Source: JAFKFI01 sp963795435
GTDB taxonomy: Bacteria > Pseudomonadota > Alphaproteobacteria > Acetobacterales > Acetobacteraceae
NCBI GenBank assembly: GCA_963795435.1
Contig: CAWCHV010000007.1
Coordinates: forward strand, 992,001 to 1,056,000
Length of the DNA stretch: 64,000 bases
Direction: 5' to 3'
Shown: positions 1-10,112 of the stretch, piece by piece
Numbering within the stretch: position 1 is the first letter of the stretch
How the letters are laid out: each line of letters begins with the position of its first letter
Program-made: the position numbers and the translations under genes
The notes under the pieces: model-generated
Seen by the model: the letters and a program-made list of their open reading frames with translations, nothing else
Database searches by the model: none
What the model was told of the DNA's origin: nothing

Positions 1-387
1 GCCCGCGCCGACCAGTTCATGCACGGCAGGCCCGATCTGGGCGAGGTCATCCGCCGTGCCCAGGCGTTCCAGGAGGCCGGCGCCGACGTGATCCTCGCCC
101 CGGGACTGGCCGACAAGGAGGAGATCGAGGCTCTCGCTCGTGCGCTGGACCGACCCCTCGCGGTTATCATGGGGCTGTCGAGCTACCGTCCGAGCATGAC
201 CGAGTTGGGCTGGATCGGCGTCAAGCGCGTGAGCGTGGGCAGCGCGCTGTCGCGCGTCGCGCTGACCGCGTTTCTCGCCGCGGCGCGAGAGATGCACGAG
301 CACGGGACGTTCGGGTTTGCTGGCGACGCGATGCCGTTCGGGGAGTTGAACGGGTTGTTCCGGCGATTAAATCGCGAGAACGAATGA
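1..387 (+). CDS. Isocitrate lyase/PEP mutase family protein, C-terminal part
   Basis: The gene is open at the left edge; its frame enters as ARADQFM and ends at a TGA at 385-387. The visible 128 residues match the C-terminal half of the phosphoenolpyruvate mutase/isocitrate lyase superfamily: an AQAFQEAGADVI strand-helix, the ALDRPLAVI strand, the GVKRVSVGSALSR segment and a final FGELNGLF. Family members cleave or form C-C or C-P bonds in small oxo-acids using Mg2+ in a TIM barrel. The catalytic KKCGH-type loop lies upstream of the window, so the exact reaction (methylisocitrate lyase, oxaloacetate decarboxylase-like or other) cannot be told. It converges with the sirtuin gene. Confidence 0.85.
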   Translation, partial: ARADQFMHGRPDLGEVIRRAQAFQEAGADVILAPGLADKEEIEALARALDRPLAVIMGLSSYRPSMTELGWIGVKRVSVGSALSRVALTAFLAAAREMHEHGTFGFAGDAMPFGELNGLFRRLNRENE

Positions 388-394
388 GACTTTG

Positions 395-1147
395 TCAGTT
401 CACGTCCGCCGCCGCGCCGAGCGTGTCGCCGATCTCGCGGTTCAGCACCAGGTCGGCCAAGTGGTCGAGGCCGGTCGGTTCGCGATTGAGAATGACGAGC
501 TGCGCCCCGTTGCGCTTCGCGATCTCGGGAAATCCGGCCGCCGGATAGACCACCAGCGAGGAGCCGACCGAGAGGAAAAGATCGGCGGCCATCAACTCCA
601 AATGCGCGCGCTGCATCGCCGCCTCCGGCATCGCCTGGCCGAAGGAGATCGTCGCGGTCTTCACATGGCCCTCGCACGCCGCGCACACCGGCGGCTCCTC
701 GTCCTGCTCGAAGGCGGCGCGGATGTCGTCGATCTCGTATCGCTGGCCGCAATCGAGGCAATGCGCGTAGGTGGTGTTGCCGTGCAGCTCGATCACTTGC
801 CGCTCGGGCACGCCCGACGCTTGGTGCAGCCCGTCGATGTTCTGCGTGATGACCGCGGATACTTTCCCTCGGCGCACGAGATTGGCGACGGCGCGGTGGC
901 CCCGATTTGGTTCGGCGGCGCGCATGGTCGGCTCCATCGCGAATTTCCGCCGCCACGCCTCGCGCCGCATCTCTTTCGACGCCAGGAAGTCCTGGAAGTC
1001 GATCGGAGCCATCCGGGTCCAGATGCCGCCCGGGCTGCGGAAATCCGGAATGCCGGATTCGGTGCTGATGCCGGCCCCGGTGAACACCACGGCGCGGCGC
1101 GAGCGGTCGAGCATGTCGCGGAGTGTGGCGATGGCATTGTCTTCCAT
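395..1147 (-). CDS. cobB: NAD-dependent protein deacylase, Sir2 family
   Basis: A 250-residue sirtuin that removes acyl groups from protein lysines using NAD+. The Rossmann NAD motif GAGISTESGIPDFR is at residues 24-37, TQNIDGLH at 101-108, and the catalytic histidine is His122 in ELHGN. A structural zinc site is formed by Cys130, Cys133, Cys155 and Cys158. GSSLVVYPAAGFP and NREPTGLD complete the fold. I chose the ATG at 1147 because the family starts just before the first helix; an upstream in-frame ATG at 1189 would translate part of the palindromic repeat. It follows the LLM oxidoreductase on the same strand, separated by that repeat. Confidence 0.93.
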   Translation of the reverse strand: MEDNAIATLRDMLDRSRRAVVFTGAGISTESGIPDFRSPGGIWTRMAPIDFQDFLASKEMRREAWRRKFAMEPTMRAAEPNRGHRAVANLVRRGKVSAVITQNIDGLHQASGVPERQVIELHGNTTYAHCLDCGQRYEIDDIRAAFEQDEEPPVCAACEGHVKTATISFGQAMPEAAMQRAHLELMAADLFLSVGSSLVVYPAAGFPEIAKRNGAQLVILNREPTGLDHLADLVLNREIGDTLGAAADVN

Positions 1148-1162
1148 GCGTGCTCTCCCTTG

Positions 1163-1246
1163 ACCCCTCACCCTGGCCCTCTCCCACAAGGGGAGAGGGA
1201 GCAGAAAAGCCCCCTCCCCTTGTGGGAGGAGGTTGGGGGAGGGGTT
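1163..1246. repeat. Palindromic intergenic repeat, copy A (full)
   Basis: Two consecutive hairpins built on CCCTCTCCC and GGGAGAGGG arms, enclosed by outer arms resembling CCCTCACCC and GGGTGAGGG. It lies between the end of the LLM oxidoreductase gene and the start of the sirtuin gene. The same element recurs six more times in this window. Confidence 0.85.
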
Positions 1247-2504
1247 ACTCCGCCGCCAGCCCCGGCGTGAACGCCGGCACCTCGGCGCGCTGGCCGGTTT
1301 CCATCGGCTGCGGCCACCAGCGGTCCTCCCACTCGGTGAACAGCGGTTGCAGCTTCGGCATCACCTGCTCGGCGAACAGCCTGGTGTTGTACTTGGCAAT
1401 CTCCTTGCCCATGTTGCCGAATTGCAGCAGCAACATCAGGTGCCCGACATTGAGCTCGGTCGCGACCTCGGTAAGCTGTGCGACGACCTCCTCGGGCGAG
1501 CCGATGATGACGTAGCCGCGCTCGACGATCTCCTCCATCTGCGTCGCGCGCGCCTTGGCCCGCGCGCTGTCGGAGGCGGCGCGGCCGACCTGGCTCACGA
1601 TGCCGGCGCGCTGCGTTGCCTCCGTGACGTAGCCCGGCGGCGTCGCCCAGCGCGGGTCGGTGTGCAGGCAGCGGCCGTAGAAATACTCGGCGGCCGGCTT
1701 GTAGAGCTCGAACGCCTTTTCCCGAGTTTCCGCGACACCGACGAATTGCAGGAAGCCGGCGCGGTTCGGGTTTCTGTCCTTGCCGAGCCGGGCCATCTCG
1801 TCCCAGAAGCCCTGCATGGTGGCGCGACCGTCCTTGTAGCCGAAATAGGACAGGTAGCAGTACACGTAGTCCATCGCGGCGCACCATTGCCACGTCTCCA
1901 CCGAGCCGCCGCCCGGCACCCAGATCGGCGGATGCGGGCGCTGGATCGGACGCGGCCAGATGTTGACGTAGCGCTGCTGGTTGTAGCGGCCGTTGAAGGC
2001 GAAGGTGTCGCGCTCCGTCCACGCGCGCACGATGAGATCGTGCGCCTCGTGGTAGCGCTCCCGCAGCATCGACGGGTTCTGGCCGTAGCAATAGCAATCG
2101 TCCATCGGCGTGCCGACCGGGAAACCGGCGATCAGCCGGCCGCCCGAGATGCAGTCGATCATGGCGAATTCTTCCGCCACGCGCGTCGGCGGATTGTACA
2201 GCGCGATCGAGTTGCCCATCACACAGATCGCGGTGTCGGTGGTGCGGCGCGCCAGCGACGAGGCGATGAGGTTGGGCGAGGGCATCAGCCCGTAGCCGTT
2301 CGAGTGGTGCTCGTTGACGCAGATCGCGTCGAACCCGCAATCGGCGGCGAACTCCAGCTCGTCCATGAAGTCGTTGTACATCAGGTGGGCGCGCTTGGGG
2401 TCGAACAGAGAGGAGTGGATGTCCACCCACACCGACGGGTTCTTCTCCCGGAAGTCGTCGGGAAGCTCGGTGTACGGCATCAGATGGAACCACATCAATC
2501 GCAT
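1245..2504 (-). CDS. LLM class flavin-dependent oxidoreductase
   Basis: 419 residues with the bacterial luciferase-like TIM-barrel pattern: DIHSSLF near the start, ELEFAADCGFDAICVNEHH at about residues 49-67, a TPMDDCYCYG loop, YHEAHDLIVRAW, and WVPGGGSVETW. Such enzymes are FMN-dependent monooxygenases fed by a separate flavin reductase; the substrate cannot be predicted. It is divergent from the Mo-hydroxylase genes across a 175-base gap, so a shared catabolic role is plausible but unproved. The stop codon lies at the edge of repeat copy A. The ATG at 2504 gives a normal family N-terminus (MRLMWFHLMPY). Confidence 0.88.
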   Translation of the reverse strand: MRLMWFHLMPYTELPDDFREKNPSVWVDIHSSLFDPKRAHLMYNDFMDELEFAADCGFDAICVNEHHSNGYGLMPSPNLIASSLARRTTDTAICVMGNSIALYNPPTRVAEEFAMIDCISGGRLIAGFPVGTPMDDCYCYGQNPSMLRERYHEAHDLIVRAWTERDTFAFNGRYNQQRYVNIWPRPIQRPHPPIWVPGGGSVETWQWCAAMDYVYCYLSYFGYKDGRATMQGFWDEMARLGKDRNPNRAGFLQFVGVAETREKAFELYKPAAEYFYGRCLHTDPRWATPPGYVTEATQRAGIVSQVGRAASDSARAKARATQMEEIVERGYVIIGSPEEVVAQLTEVATELNVGHLMLLLQFGNMGKEIAKYNTRLFAEQVMPKLQPLFTEWEDRWWPQPMETGQRAEVPAFTPGLAAE

Positions 2505-2679
2505 GTGCGTGCCTCCACGGCTGGTCTACTGATCGGTAGGACCCGATCCGACCCGATCCGGGCGGGGTTTGCAAGCGCCCGCCCGGGGTCGGCGAAACCC
2601 GCCGGTTCCGGGGGCTACTCGACCGTGAAGCGGGATTACCCTAACCTTACAGGTCAAGCACGCTACCTAGGGAGTAACC

Positions 2680-3567
2680 ATGCCCAGCCTCAACTACGCG
2701 GCGCCCGCGACGGTCCAGGAGGCCGTCAGGCTCCTGGCCGGCGCGTCCGGCCTCGCCAAGGTTCTTTCCGGCGGAACCGATCTGCTGGTCCAGCTGCGTT
2801 CCGGCCGCACCCGGCCCGAGCTGATCGTCGACACCAAGAAGATCCCCGGCATCATCGGCATAAGCGAGGAGGACGGCGGGTACGTGATCGGCGCCGCCAC
2901 GCCCGGCATGGCGCTGGCCGAGCATCCCACCTTGAAGCAGACCTGGCCCGGCGTGGTCGAGGCGGCGAACCTGATCGGCTCCAAGCAGGTGCAGGGGCGG
3001 GCGTCGCTCGCCGGCAATCTGTGCAACGCCTCACCGGCCGCCGACAGCGTCCCCGCGATGATCGCCGCCGGCGCCACCTGCCTGATCGCAGGCAGCGACG
3101 GCACGCGGCAGGCCAAGGTCGAGGACATCGTCACCGGCCCCGGCCGCACCTCGCTGGCGCGCGACGAGTTCATCGTCGAGTTCCGCCTGCCCAAGCAGGA
3201 TGCGCGCACGGGAGACGCCTATCTCCGCTTCATACCGCGCACCGAAATGGATATTGCCGTCGTAGGCTGCGGCGTGTGCCTGACGCTCGATGCGAGTGGG
3301 ATCTGCACCGCCGCGCGGGTGGTGCTGGGCGCGGTGGCCCCGACGCCGGTGCTGGTGCCGGAAGCGGCGGCGGCGCTGGTCGGTCACAAGCTCGACGACG
3401 CGACGTTGGAAATGCTGGACGCCGCCGCGCGGCGCGCCTGCAATCCGATCGACGACAAGCGGGGAACCATCGACTATCGCACCAAGGTGGCCGGCGTGCT
3501 CGCGCGCCGCACGGCCGCCATCGCATTCGATCGCGCCAGCGGCAACAAGAGCGCGGGGGGACATTGA
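2680..3567 (+). CDS. Molybdenum hydroxylase FAD-binding (medium) subunit, CoxM type
   Basis: 295 residues of the FAD-binding subunit of xanthine dehydrogenase/CO dehydrogenase family enzymes. Visible FAD contacts are KVLSGGTDLLVQ near residue 30 and ASLAGNLCNASPAAD near residue 108, followed by the CO dehydrogenase-flavoprotein C-terminal domain. It passes electrons from the iron-sulfur subunit to an acceptor. The start follows an AGGGAGT ribosome site. The stop TGA overlaps the ATG of the next gene by one base (TGATG), which implies translational coupling in a medium-small-large operon. Confidence 0.93.
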   Translation: MPSLNYAAPATVQEAVRLLAGASGLAKVLSGGTDLLVQLRSGRTRPELIVDTKKIPGIIGISEEDGGYVIGAATPGMALAEHPTLKQTWPGVVEAANLIGSKQVQGRASLAGNLCNASPAADSVPAMIAAGATCLIAGSDGTRQAKVEDIVTGPGRTSLARDEFIVEFRLPKQDARTGDAYLRFIPRTEMDIAVVGCGVCLTLDASGICTAARVVLGAVAPTPVLVPEAAAALVGHKLDDATLEMLDAAARRACNPIDDKRGTIDYRTKVAGVLARRTAAIAFDRASGNKSAGGH

Positions 3568-4049
3568 TGAGCAAGATCCACGTAACCACGACGATCAACG
3601 GCGAGCCCTCAGAGTTCCTCTGCGAGCCGCATCAGACGCTGCTCGACGTGTTGCGCAACGAGCTGAACCTGACCGGCAGCAAGGAAGGCTGCGCGTCGGG
3701 CGATTGCGGCGCCTGCAGCGTCATCGTCGACGGGCGGCTGATGTGCTCCTGCCTGATGCTGGCCGCCGAGTCCGAGGGCCACGAAGTCACGACGATCGAG
3801 GGTGTCGCGCAAGGCGACGAACTGCATCCCGTGCAGCGCCAGTTCCTCCAGCACGCGGCCTTGCAGTGCGGCTTCTGCACGCCGGGGCTGATCGTCGCCG
3901 CCAAGGCGCTGCTCGACCGCAACACCAACCCGACCGAGACCGAGACGCGGGTACTGGCTGGCCGGCAACCTGTGCCGCTGCACCGGCTATGACAAGGTGA
4001 TCCGCGCGGTGCTCGACGCCGCCGCCGAAATGCGAGGAGAGACCGTAGC

Positions 4050-4053
<4 letters not shown>
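3567..4053 (+). pseudogene. Molybdenum hydroxylase [2Fe-2S] (small) subunit, CoxS type, frameshifted
   Basis: Residues 1-128 encode a normal small subunit with the plant-type cluster ligands Cys42, Cys47, Cys50 and Cys60 and the first half of the second cluster, CGFC at 101-104. At the GGG run 3949-3951 one extra G shifts the frame. As written the protein ends at 3992 with a nonsense tail, losing the second cluster's CRC pair. Skipping one G restores YWLAGNLCRCTGY and 161 residues, ending at the TGA 4051-4053, which overlaps the next ATG (ATGA). Because flanking subunits are intact and overlaps conserved, a sequence error is the simplest reading; a recent inactivating mutation is the alternative. 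Confidence 0.85.
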
Positions 4054-6323
<2,270 letters not shown>

Positions 6324-6333
6324 GTAGCGAGAA

Positions 6334-6420
6334 CCCCCTCACCCCGGCCCTCTCCCCCAAGGGGGAGAGGGAGAAGAAAGTCCTCTCCCCCTTGGGGGAG
6401 AGGGTTGGGTAGGGGGTCAC
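6334..6420. repeat. Palindromic intergenic repeat, copy B (full)
   Basis: The clearest full copy: two hairpins (CCCTCTCCCCC/GGGGGAGAGGG, then a near mirror image) within outer complementary arms. It lies between the large hydroxylase subunit and the MoaD-like gene, which are transcribed in the same direction, so it could attenuate or stabilise the operon transcript. Confidence 0.88.
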
Positions 6421-6436
6421 ACGCCGCCCAGCCGCC

Positions 6437-6685
6437 ATGCCCAAAATCGTCATCACCGGCTCCTCCTGCCGCCAGTTCACCGGCGGGGTGAGCGAGTTCG
6501 AGGTGCAGGCGACCAACTTCCGCCGCCTGGTCCGCGAACTCGACGAACGCTTCCCCGGCCTCGGACATCAAGTCGAGGAAGGCATGGCCATCGCCATCGA
6601 CGGGACGATCTATCAGGACGCCTATGGCGCCGAGATCGGCCCGGACAGCGAGGTCTATCTCATCCCCAAGATCGGCGGCGGCTGA
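6437..6685 (+). CDS. MoaD/ThiS family ubiquitin-like sulfur carrier protein
   Basis: 82 residues with beta-grasp features: a central FRRLVRELDERFPGL helix, a VYLIPKI strand, and a C-terminal Gly-Gly-Gly. MoaD and ThiS carry sulfur as a thiocarboxylate on a terminal di-glycine after adenylation by an E1-like enzyme. Its place behind a molybdenum hydroxylase suggests a role in pterin cofactor supply or sulfuration, but no MoaE, E1-like or JAMM partner is nearby. An alternative is a dedicated sulfur donor for the pathway. The family is clear; the role is inferred. Confidence 0.8.
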   Translation: MPKIVITGSSCRQFTGGVSEFEVQATNFRRLVRELDERFPGLGHQVEEGMAIAIDGTIYQDAYGAEIGPDSEVYLIPKIGGG

Positions 6686-6750
6686 GCCGGCGCTTGCGTC
6701 GGCCCGCACCCGGCGCTCACACTGCGGAGCGCGCGACGCGGGGTGGGACC

Positions 6751-6951
6751 ATGTCGGACGGCATCAACCTGCTGCATCTCGAACCGGGTTCCCGGCTGCG
6801 TCTCGCGAGCGGCGCGGTCGTCGAGCTGATGGAGAACCCGCGCGACGGCTCCTGGCTGCTCTGCCGCTATGTCTCGCACCCGACCGATCCGACGATGCAG
6901 GACGACGAGGAGCACATGATCTTCGTCCGCGACATCGCCGCACTCGCGTAG
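6751..6951 (+). CDS. Hypothetical protein, 66 residues
   Basis: A small acidic protein in line between the MoaD-like gene and the oxygenase alpha subunit. It begins MSDGINLLHLEPG and has alternating strands (RLRLASGAVVELMEN, WLLCRYVSH) that look like a small beta domain, ending HMIFVRDIAALA. I do not recognise a family. An upstream in-frame ATG at 6694 gives an unlikely Arg-rich extension. Its stop is 8 bases before the oxygenase start, so it is probably co-transcribed with it. Confidence 0.6.
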   Translation: MSDGINLLHLEPGSRLRLASGAVVELMENPRDGSWLLCRYVSHPTDPTMQDDEEHMIFVRDIAALA

Positions 6952-6959
6952 GAGGCTCC

Positions 6960-8306
6960 ATGCACCCTCTCGTCGACGCCGAGAACGGCACCATCAGCCG
7001 CGAAATCTTTGTCAACCCGGAGATCTACGCCGAGGAGCAGGAGCGCATCTTCGCGCGCGCCTGGCTGTTCGTCGGCCATGAGAGCCTGATCGCCAAGCCC
7101 GGCGACTACATCACCTCGCGCATGGGCGAGGAATCCGTCGTCGTCACGCGCGGCCGGCAGGGCGGCGTCCACGTGCTGCTCAACTCCTGCATGCATCGCG
7201 GCATGAAGGTGTGCCGCTACGACCAGGGCAACACGCGGCTGTTCACCTGCCCGTATCACGGCTGGAGCTACGGCATCGACGGCAAGCTGGTGGAGCGGCC
7301 GGGGCAACTCGTGGGCGTGCCCGGCTTCGAGCAGCACTATCACGGCGAACTCGACCGCGCCGTCTGGAGCCTGCGGCATGTCGGTCGCATCGCGCTGTAC
7401 AAGGGCACGATCTGGGCGAATTGGGATGCGGACGCGCCGGACTTCCTCGACTGGCTCGGCGGGATGCGGGCGTGTCTCGACTTCGCGCTCGATCACCGCG
7501 ACGGCAGCGAGGGCGGCTCGGAGGCGATCGGCGGCATCCAGAAATGGCGGCTGAACACCAACTGGAAGATCGTCGCGGAAAACTTCATCGGCGACCTGTA
7601 TCACGACATCAGCCATCGCTCGGTCGACCTCGTCGGCATCGGCCCGAGCGGCGGCAAGGGACGGCGGGACGCGCAGCGGCCGCGAATGCAGATCGGTTTT
7701 CCGGGCCTCGGGCATGGCGGGCTCGGCGAGACGCCGCACAACTCGGAGCCGGACTACGCGCCGGCCTGGGCGCTGTATCCCGAGGTGGAGGCCTATTACC
7801 GCGAGCTCCACGGAAGGCGCGTCCGCAATCTCGGCGACCGCCCGCGCGTGACGATGTCGGTCGGCACGATCTTCCCCAACATGAGCTTCCACGGCCGCCA
7901 GCCGCGCACCATCCTGATCGCCCATCCGTGCGGGCCGACACAAACAGAGATGTGGCGGATCTATCTGGTCGACGCCGACGCGCCCGAGGCGGTCAAGGAC
8001 GCCGCGCGGCATTATTATCTGCGCTACTCCGGCCCCGCCGGCATGACCGAGCAGGATGACATGGAGAACTGGACATACGCGACGGAGGCCAGCAAGGGCG
8101 TCATCGCCCGCCGCCTGCACTACAATTATCAGATGGGGCTGGGCCACGCGCGGCCGGTGCCGGGATTGCCGGGTGCTGTGCAAAACGGGCCGATGGCGGA
8201 GGAGAACCAGCGCATCTTCTACAATCGCTGGGCGCAGTTCATGACGCAGCCGGGGTGGGACGGGATGATGCCCGGCGAGGCGCGGGCGCTCGAAGATGCC
8301 GACTGA
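6960..8306 (+). CDS. Rieske ring-hydroxylating dioxygenase, alpha (catalytic) subunit
   Basis: 448 residues. The Rieske [2Fe-2S] ligands are Cys77, His79, Cys97 and His100. The mononuclear iron site is NFIGDLYHDISH at 208-219 (bridging Asp212, ligands His215 and His219), with a likely Asp ligand in the later EQDDMENW. These enzymes add O2 to aromatic rings using electrons from a ferredoxin. The ATG at 6960 is preceded by GGAGG and matches the family N-terminus. The beta subunit overlaps its 3' end. No ferredoxin or reductase is adjacent; candidates sit at 53.5-55.2 kb. The aromatic substrate cannot be predicted. Confidence 0.93.
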   Translation: MHPLVDAENGTISREIFVNPEIYAEEQERIFARAWLFVGHESLIAKPGDYITSRMGEESVVVTRGRQGGVHVLLNSCMHRGMKVCRYDQGNTRLFTCPYHGWSYGIDGKLVERPGQLVGVPGFEQHYHGELDRAVWSLRHVGRIALYKGTIWANWDADAPDFLDWLGGMRACLDFALDHRDGSEGGSEAIGGIQKWRLNTNWKIVAENFIGDLYHDISHRSVDLVGIGPSGGKGRRDAQRPRMQIGFPGLGHGGLGETPHNSEPDYAPAWALYPEVEAYYRELHGRRVRNLGDRPRVTMSVGTIFPNMSFHGRQPRTILIAHPCGPTQTEMWRIYLVDADAPEAVKDAARHYYLRYSGPAGMTEQDDMENWTYATEASKGVIARRLHYNYQMGLGHARPVPGLPGAVQNGPMAEENQRIFYNRWAQFMTQPGWDGMMPGEARALEDAD

Positions 8307-8838
8307 CCTCGCACTCGCGGCGCTGCTGCTCGACCACGAGATCCGCCAGTTCTACTTCGCCGAGGCGGACCTGCTGGACGAGCGCCGCTTCACGGAATGG
8401 CTCGATCTGTTGACCGACGATGTGCGCTATTTCGCGCCCATCGCGCGCAACATCCGCCGGGGCGACGAGGCCGCCGAACTCACCCGCGAGGGCTTCGAGG
8501 CGGCGTGGTTCGATGAAGGAAAAGTCACGCTGCGCCAGCGCGTCGAACAGCTCGCCACGGGCATTCACTGGGCCGAGGAGCCGCACTCGCGCACCTCGCA
8601 TCTGGTGACGAACATCCGCGTGCTGGAAGCGCTGCCGGATGCGGCGGCGGCCGTGGAGGCGCGCGTGCGGTCGCGGTTTCTGGTGTACCGGAACCGGCTG
8701 GCCGACGAGACCGACATTCTCGTCGGCAAGCGAAGCGACACGCTGGTTCGGGTGGACGCAGCGTGGAAGCTCGCGCGGCGCGAGATACAGCTCGATCAGA
8801 GCGTGCTGCTGGCGAAGAATCTCACCCTGTTCTTCTGA
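8296..8838 (+). CDS. Ring-hydroxylating dioxygenase, beta subunit
   Basis: 180 residues of the small structural subunit family (an NTF2-like cone fold), recognised by the HEIRQFYFAEADLLDERRF start, WLDLLTDDVRYFAP, and the RSRFLVYRNR...LVGKRSDTLVR core. It packs with the alpha subunit into an alpha3beta3 hexamer. Its ATG lies 11 bases inside the alpha gene, indicating coupled translation. The gene ends in LTLFF followed by TGA, as is usual in the family. Confidence 0.92.
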   Translation: MPTDLALAALLLDHEIRQFYFAEADLLDERRFTEWLDLLTDDVRYFAPIARNIRRGDEAAELTREGFEAAWFDEGKVTLRQRVEQLATGIHWAEEPHSRTSHLVTNIRVLEALPDAAAAVEARVRSRFLVYRNRLADETDILVGKRSDTLVRVDAAWKLARREIQLDQSVLLAKNLTLFF

Positions 8839-8887
8839 CCCCGTTCGGCCGGGACTGTTACCGGGACCACACCTTCACGCCCGTGCT

Positions 8888-8962
8888 TGTACCGGCATCC
8901 ACGGCTTTGCCGCTCGCACGAAAGTCGTGGATGGACGGCCTGCGCCGGCCATGACGATGGGT
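8888..8962. repeat. Hairpin repeat with CATCCACG/CGTGGATG arms
   Basis: CATCCACG at 8896-8903 pairs with CGTGGATG at 8926-8933, followed by GGCCTGCGCCGGCC and ATGACGATGGG. I recall this layout (a CATCCACG stem, then a GGCC-rich stem, then a CATGACGA-like end) from dispersed intergenic repeats of alphaproteobacteria; only one copy lies in this window. It occupies most of the gap between the dioxygenase beta gene and the dipeptidase gene. Confidence 0.55.
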
Positions 8963-9020
8963 AGGTGCGATCCCTTTCCGCGGGCTTGACGCGCGCCCTC
9001 GCCGGCCCAAGCCTGCCTGC

Positions 9021-10055
9021 ATGAATGACGCCCCCATCGCCGACACCGCCGTCACGGAAGCCGAGGCGCTGCATCGCAGCCTGCTGACGCTCGACACCCA
9101 TATCGACATCCCCTGGCCCGAGGGGCCAGACCCATTCGAGGACGGCAAGCGCCGCGTGGACCTGCCCAAGATGCGCCGAGGCGGCGTCTCTGGCGGGTTT
9201 TTCGCCGCCTACGTCCCGCAGGACCGGCGAATGCCGGAGACCGAGCAGGCCGCCTTCGATCGGGCGATTGCCATGCTCGGCGCGATCCGGGCGATGGGGC
9301 GGACCGCGAACGGCATCACGGCGCGGGTCGCGACGACCGCCGACGAGATCGAGGCGGCGCGGCGCGACGGGGCGCTCGCCATCGTGCCGGCGGTGGAGAA
9401 CGGCTTTGCCACTGGGACCGACCTCTCGCGGCTGGCGGCGTTCCGAGCGCTGGGCGCCCGCTACCTGACACTCACCCATAACGGGCACAACGCGCTCTCC
9501 GATTCCTCCAACCCGCGCAAGGATCTGAATGACCCCGGGACGGAGCATGGCGGCCTGTCGCCGCTCGGCCGCGAGGCGGTCGGCGAGCTGAACCGGCTCG
9601 GAATGCTGGTCGACGTCTCGCACGTGTCCAAGGCAGCGATGCTGCAGGCGGCGGGGCTTTCGCGCGTGCCCGTCGTCGCCACCCATTCCTGCATCCGCGC
9701 GCTGTGCGACCATCCGCGCAACCTCGACGACGAGCAGCTCGACGCCCTGCGGGACACCGGCGGCGTGGTGCAGGTGACGGCGGTTTCCGCCTTTCTCAAG
9801 CCGCACGCCAAGCCCGATGCGGTGACGGTGGCGGATTTCGTCAACCATATCGACTACGCGGTGCGTCGCATCGGCATCGCGCATGTCGGCATCTCGTCGG
9901 ATTTCGACGGCGGCGGCTTCTTCTCGGGCTGGAAGGACGCCTCCGAGAGCCCGAACCTTACCGCCGAACTGCTGCGGCGAGGCTATGGGCGGGAGGAGAT
10001 CGCCGCTCTGTGGGGCGGCAATTTCCTCCGCGTGCTGCGCCAGGCGGAGGCATGA
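9021..10055 (+). CDS. Membrane dipeptidase (renal dipeptidase family, peptidase M19)
   Basis: 344 residues. Zinc-site elements appear in order: LDTHIDIPWP with the His-x-Asp pair near residue 31, VPAVENG with the bridging Glu, LTHNGHN, LVDVSHVSK, VVATHSCIRALCDHPRN, and HVGISSDFDGGG near the end. Members hydrolyse dipeptides and some imines or lactams; the substrate here is unknown. It may be a later step of the upstream catabolic block or unrelated. Its stop TGA (10053-10055) touches the A-tract of the terminator for the convergent Bax-inhibitor gene. Confidence 0.9.
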   Translation: MNDAPIADTAVTEAEALHRSLLTLDTHIDIPWPEGPDPFEDGKRRVDLPKMRRGGVSGGFFAAYVPQDRRMPETEQAAFDRAIAMLGAIRAMGRTANGITARVATTADEIEAARRDGALAIVPAVENGFATGTDLSRLAAFRALGARYLTLTHNGHNALSDSSNPRKDLNDPGTEHGGLSPLGREAVGELNRLGMLVDVSHVSKAAMLQAAGLSRVPVVATHSCIRALCDHPRNLDDEQLDALRDTGGVVQVTAVSAFLKPHAKPDAVTVADFVNHIDYAVRRIGIAHVGISSDFDGGGFFSGWKDASESPNLTAELLRRGYGREEIAALWGGNFLRVLRQAEA

Positions 10056-10087
10056 AAAAGGGCTCCGGCAGGATCTGCCGGAGCCCC
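10055..10087 (-). terminator. Rho-independent terminator of the Bax-inhibitor-1 gene
   Basis: GGGCTCCGGCAG (10060-10071) pairs perfectly with CTGCCGGAGCCC (10075-10086) around a 3-base loop. On the minus strand the stem is followed by TTTTT (10059-10055), the textbook form. It lies 26 bases after the stop of the minus-strand gene and abuts the stop codon of the convergent dipeptidase gene. Confidence 0.85.
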
Positions 10088-10112
10088 TTCCTCTCTCGCC
10101 GCGTTCGGGCGA

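Noticed and set aside
1233..3566. An open plus-strand frame upstream of the iron-sulfur subunit that could extend its N-terminus
   Set aside because: It is antisense to the LLM oxidoreductase and out of frame with coxM; the subunit starts normally at the TGATG overlap at 3567.
3945..3960. Programmed ribosomal frameshifting in the coxS gene
   Set aside because: No slippery heptamer or downstream pseudoknot is evident, the family is not known for it, and similar insertions occur in two other genes.
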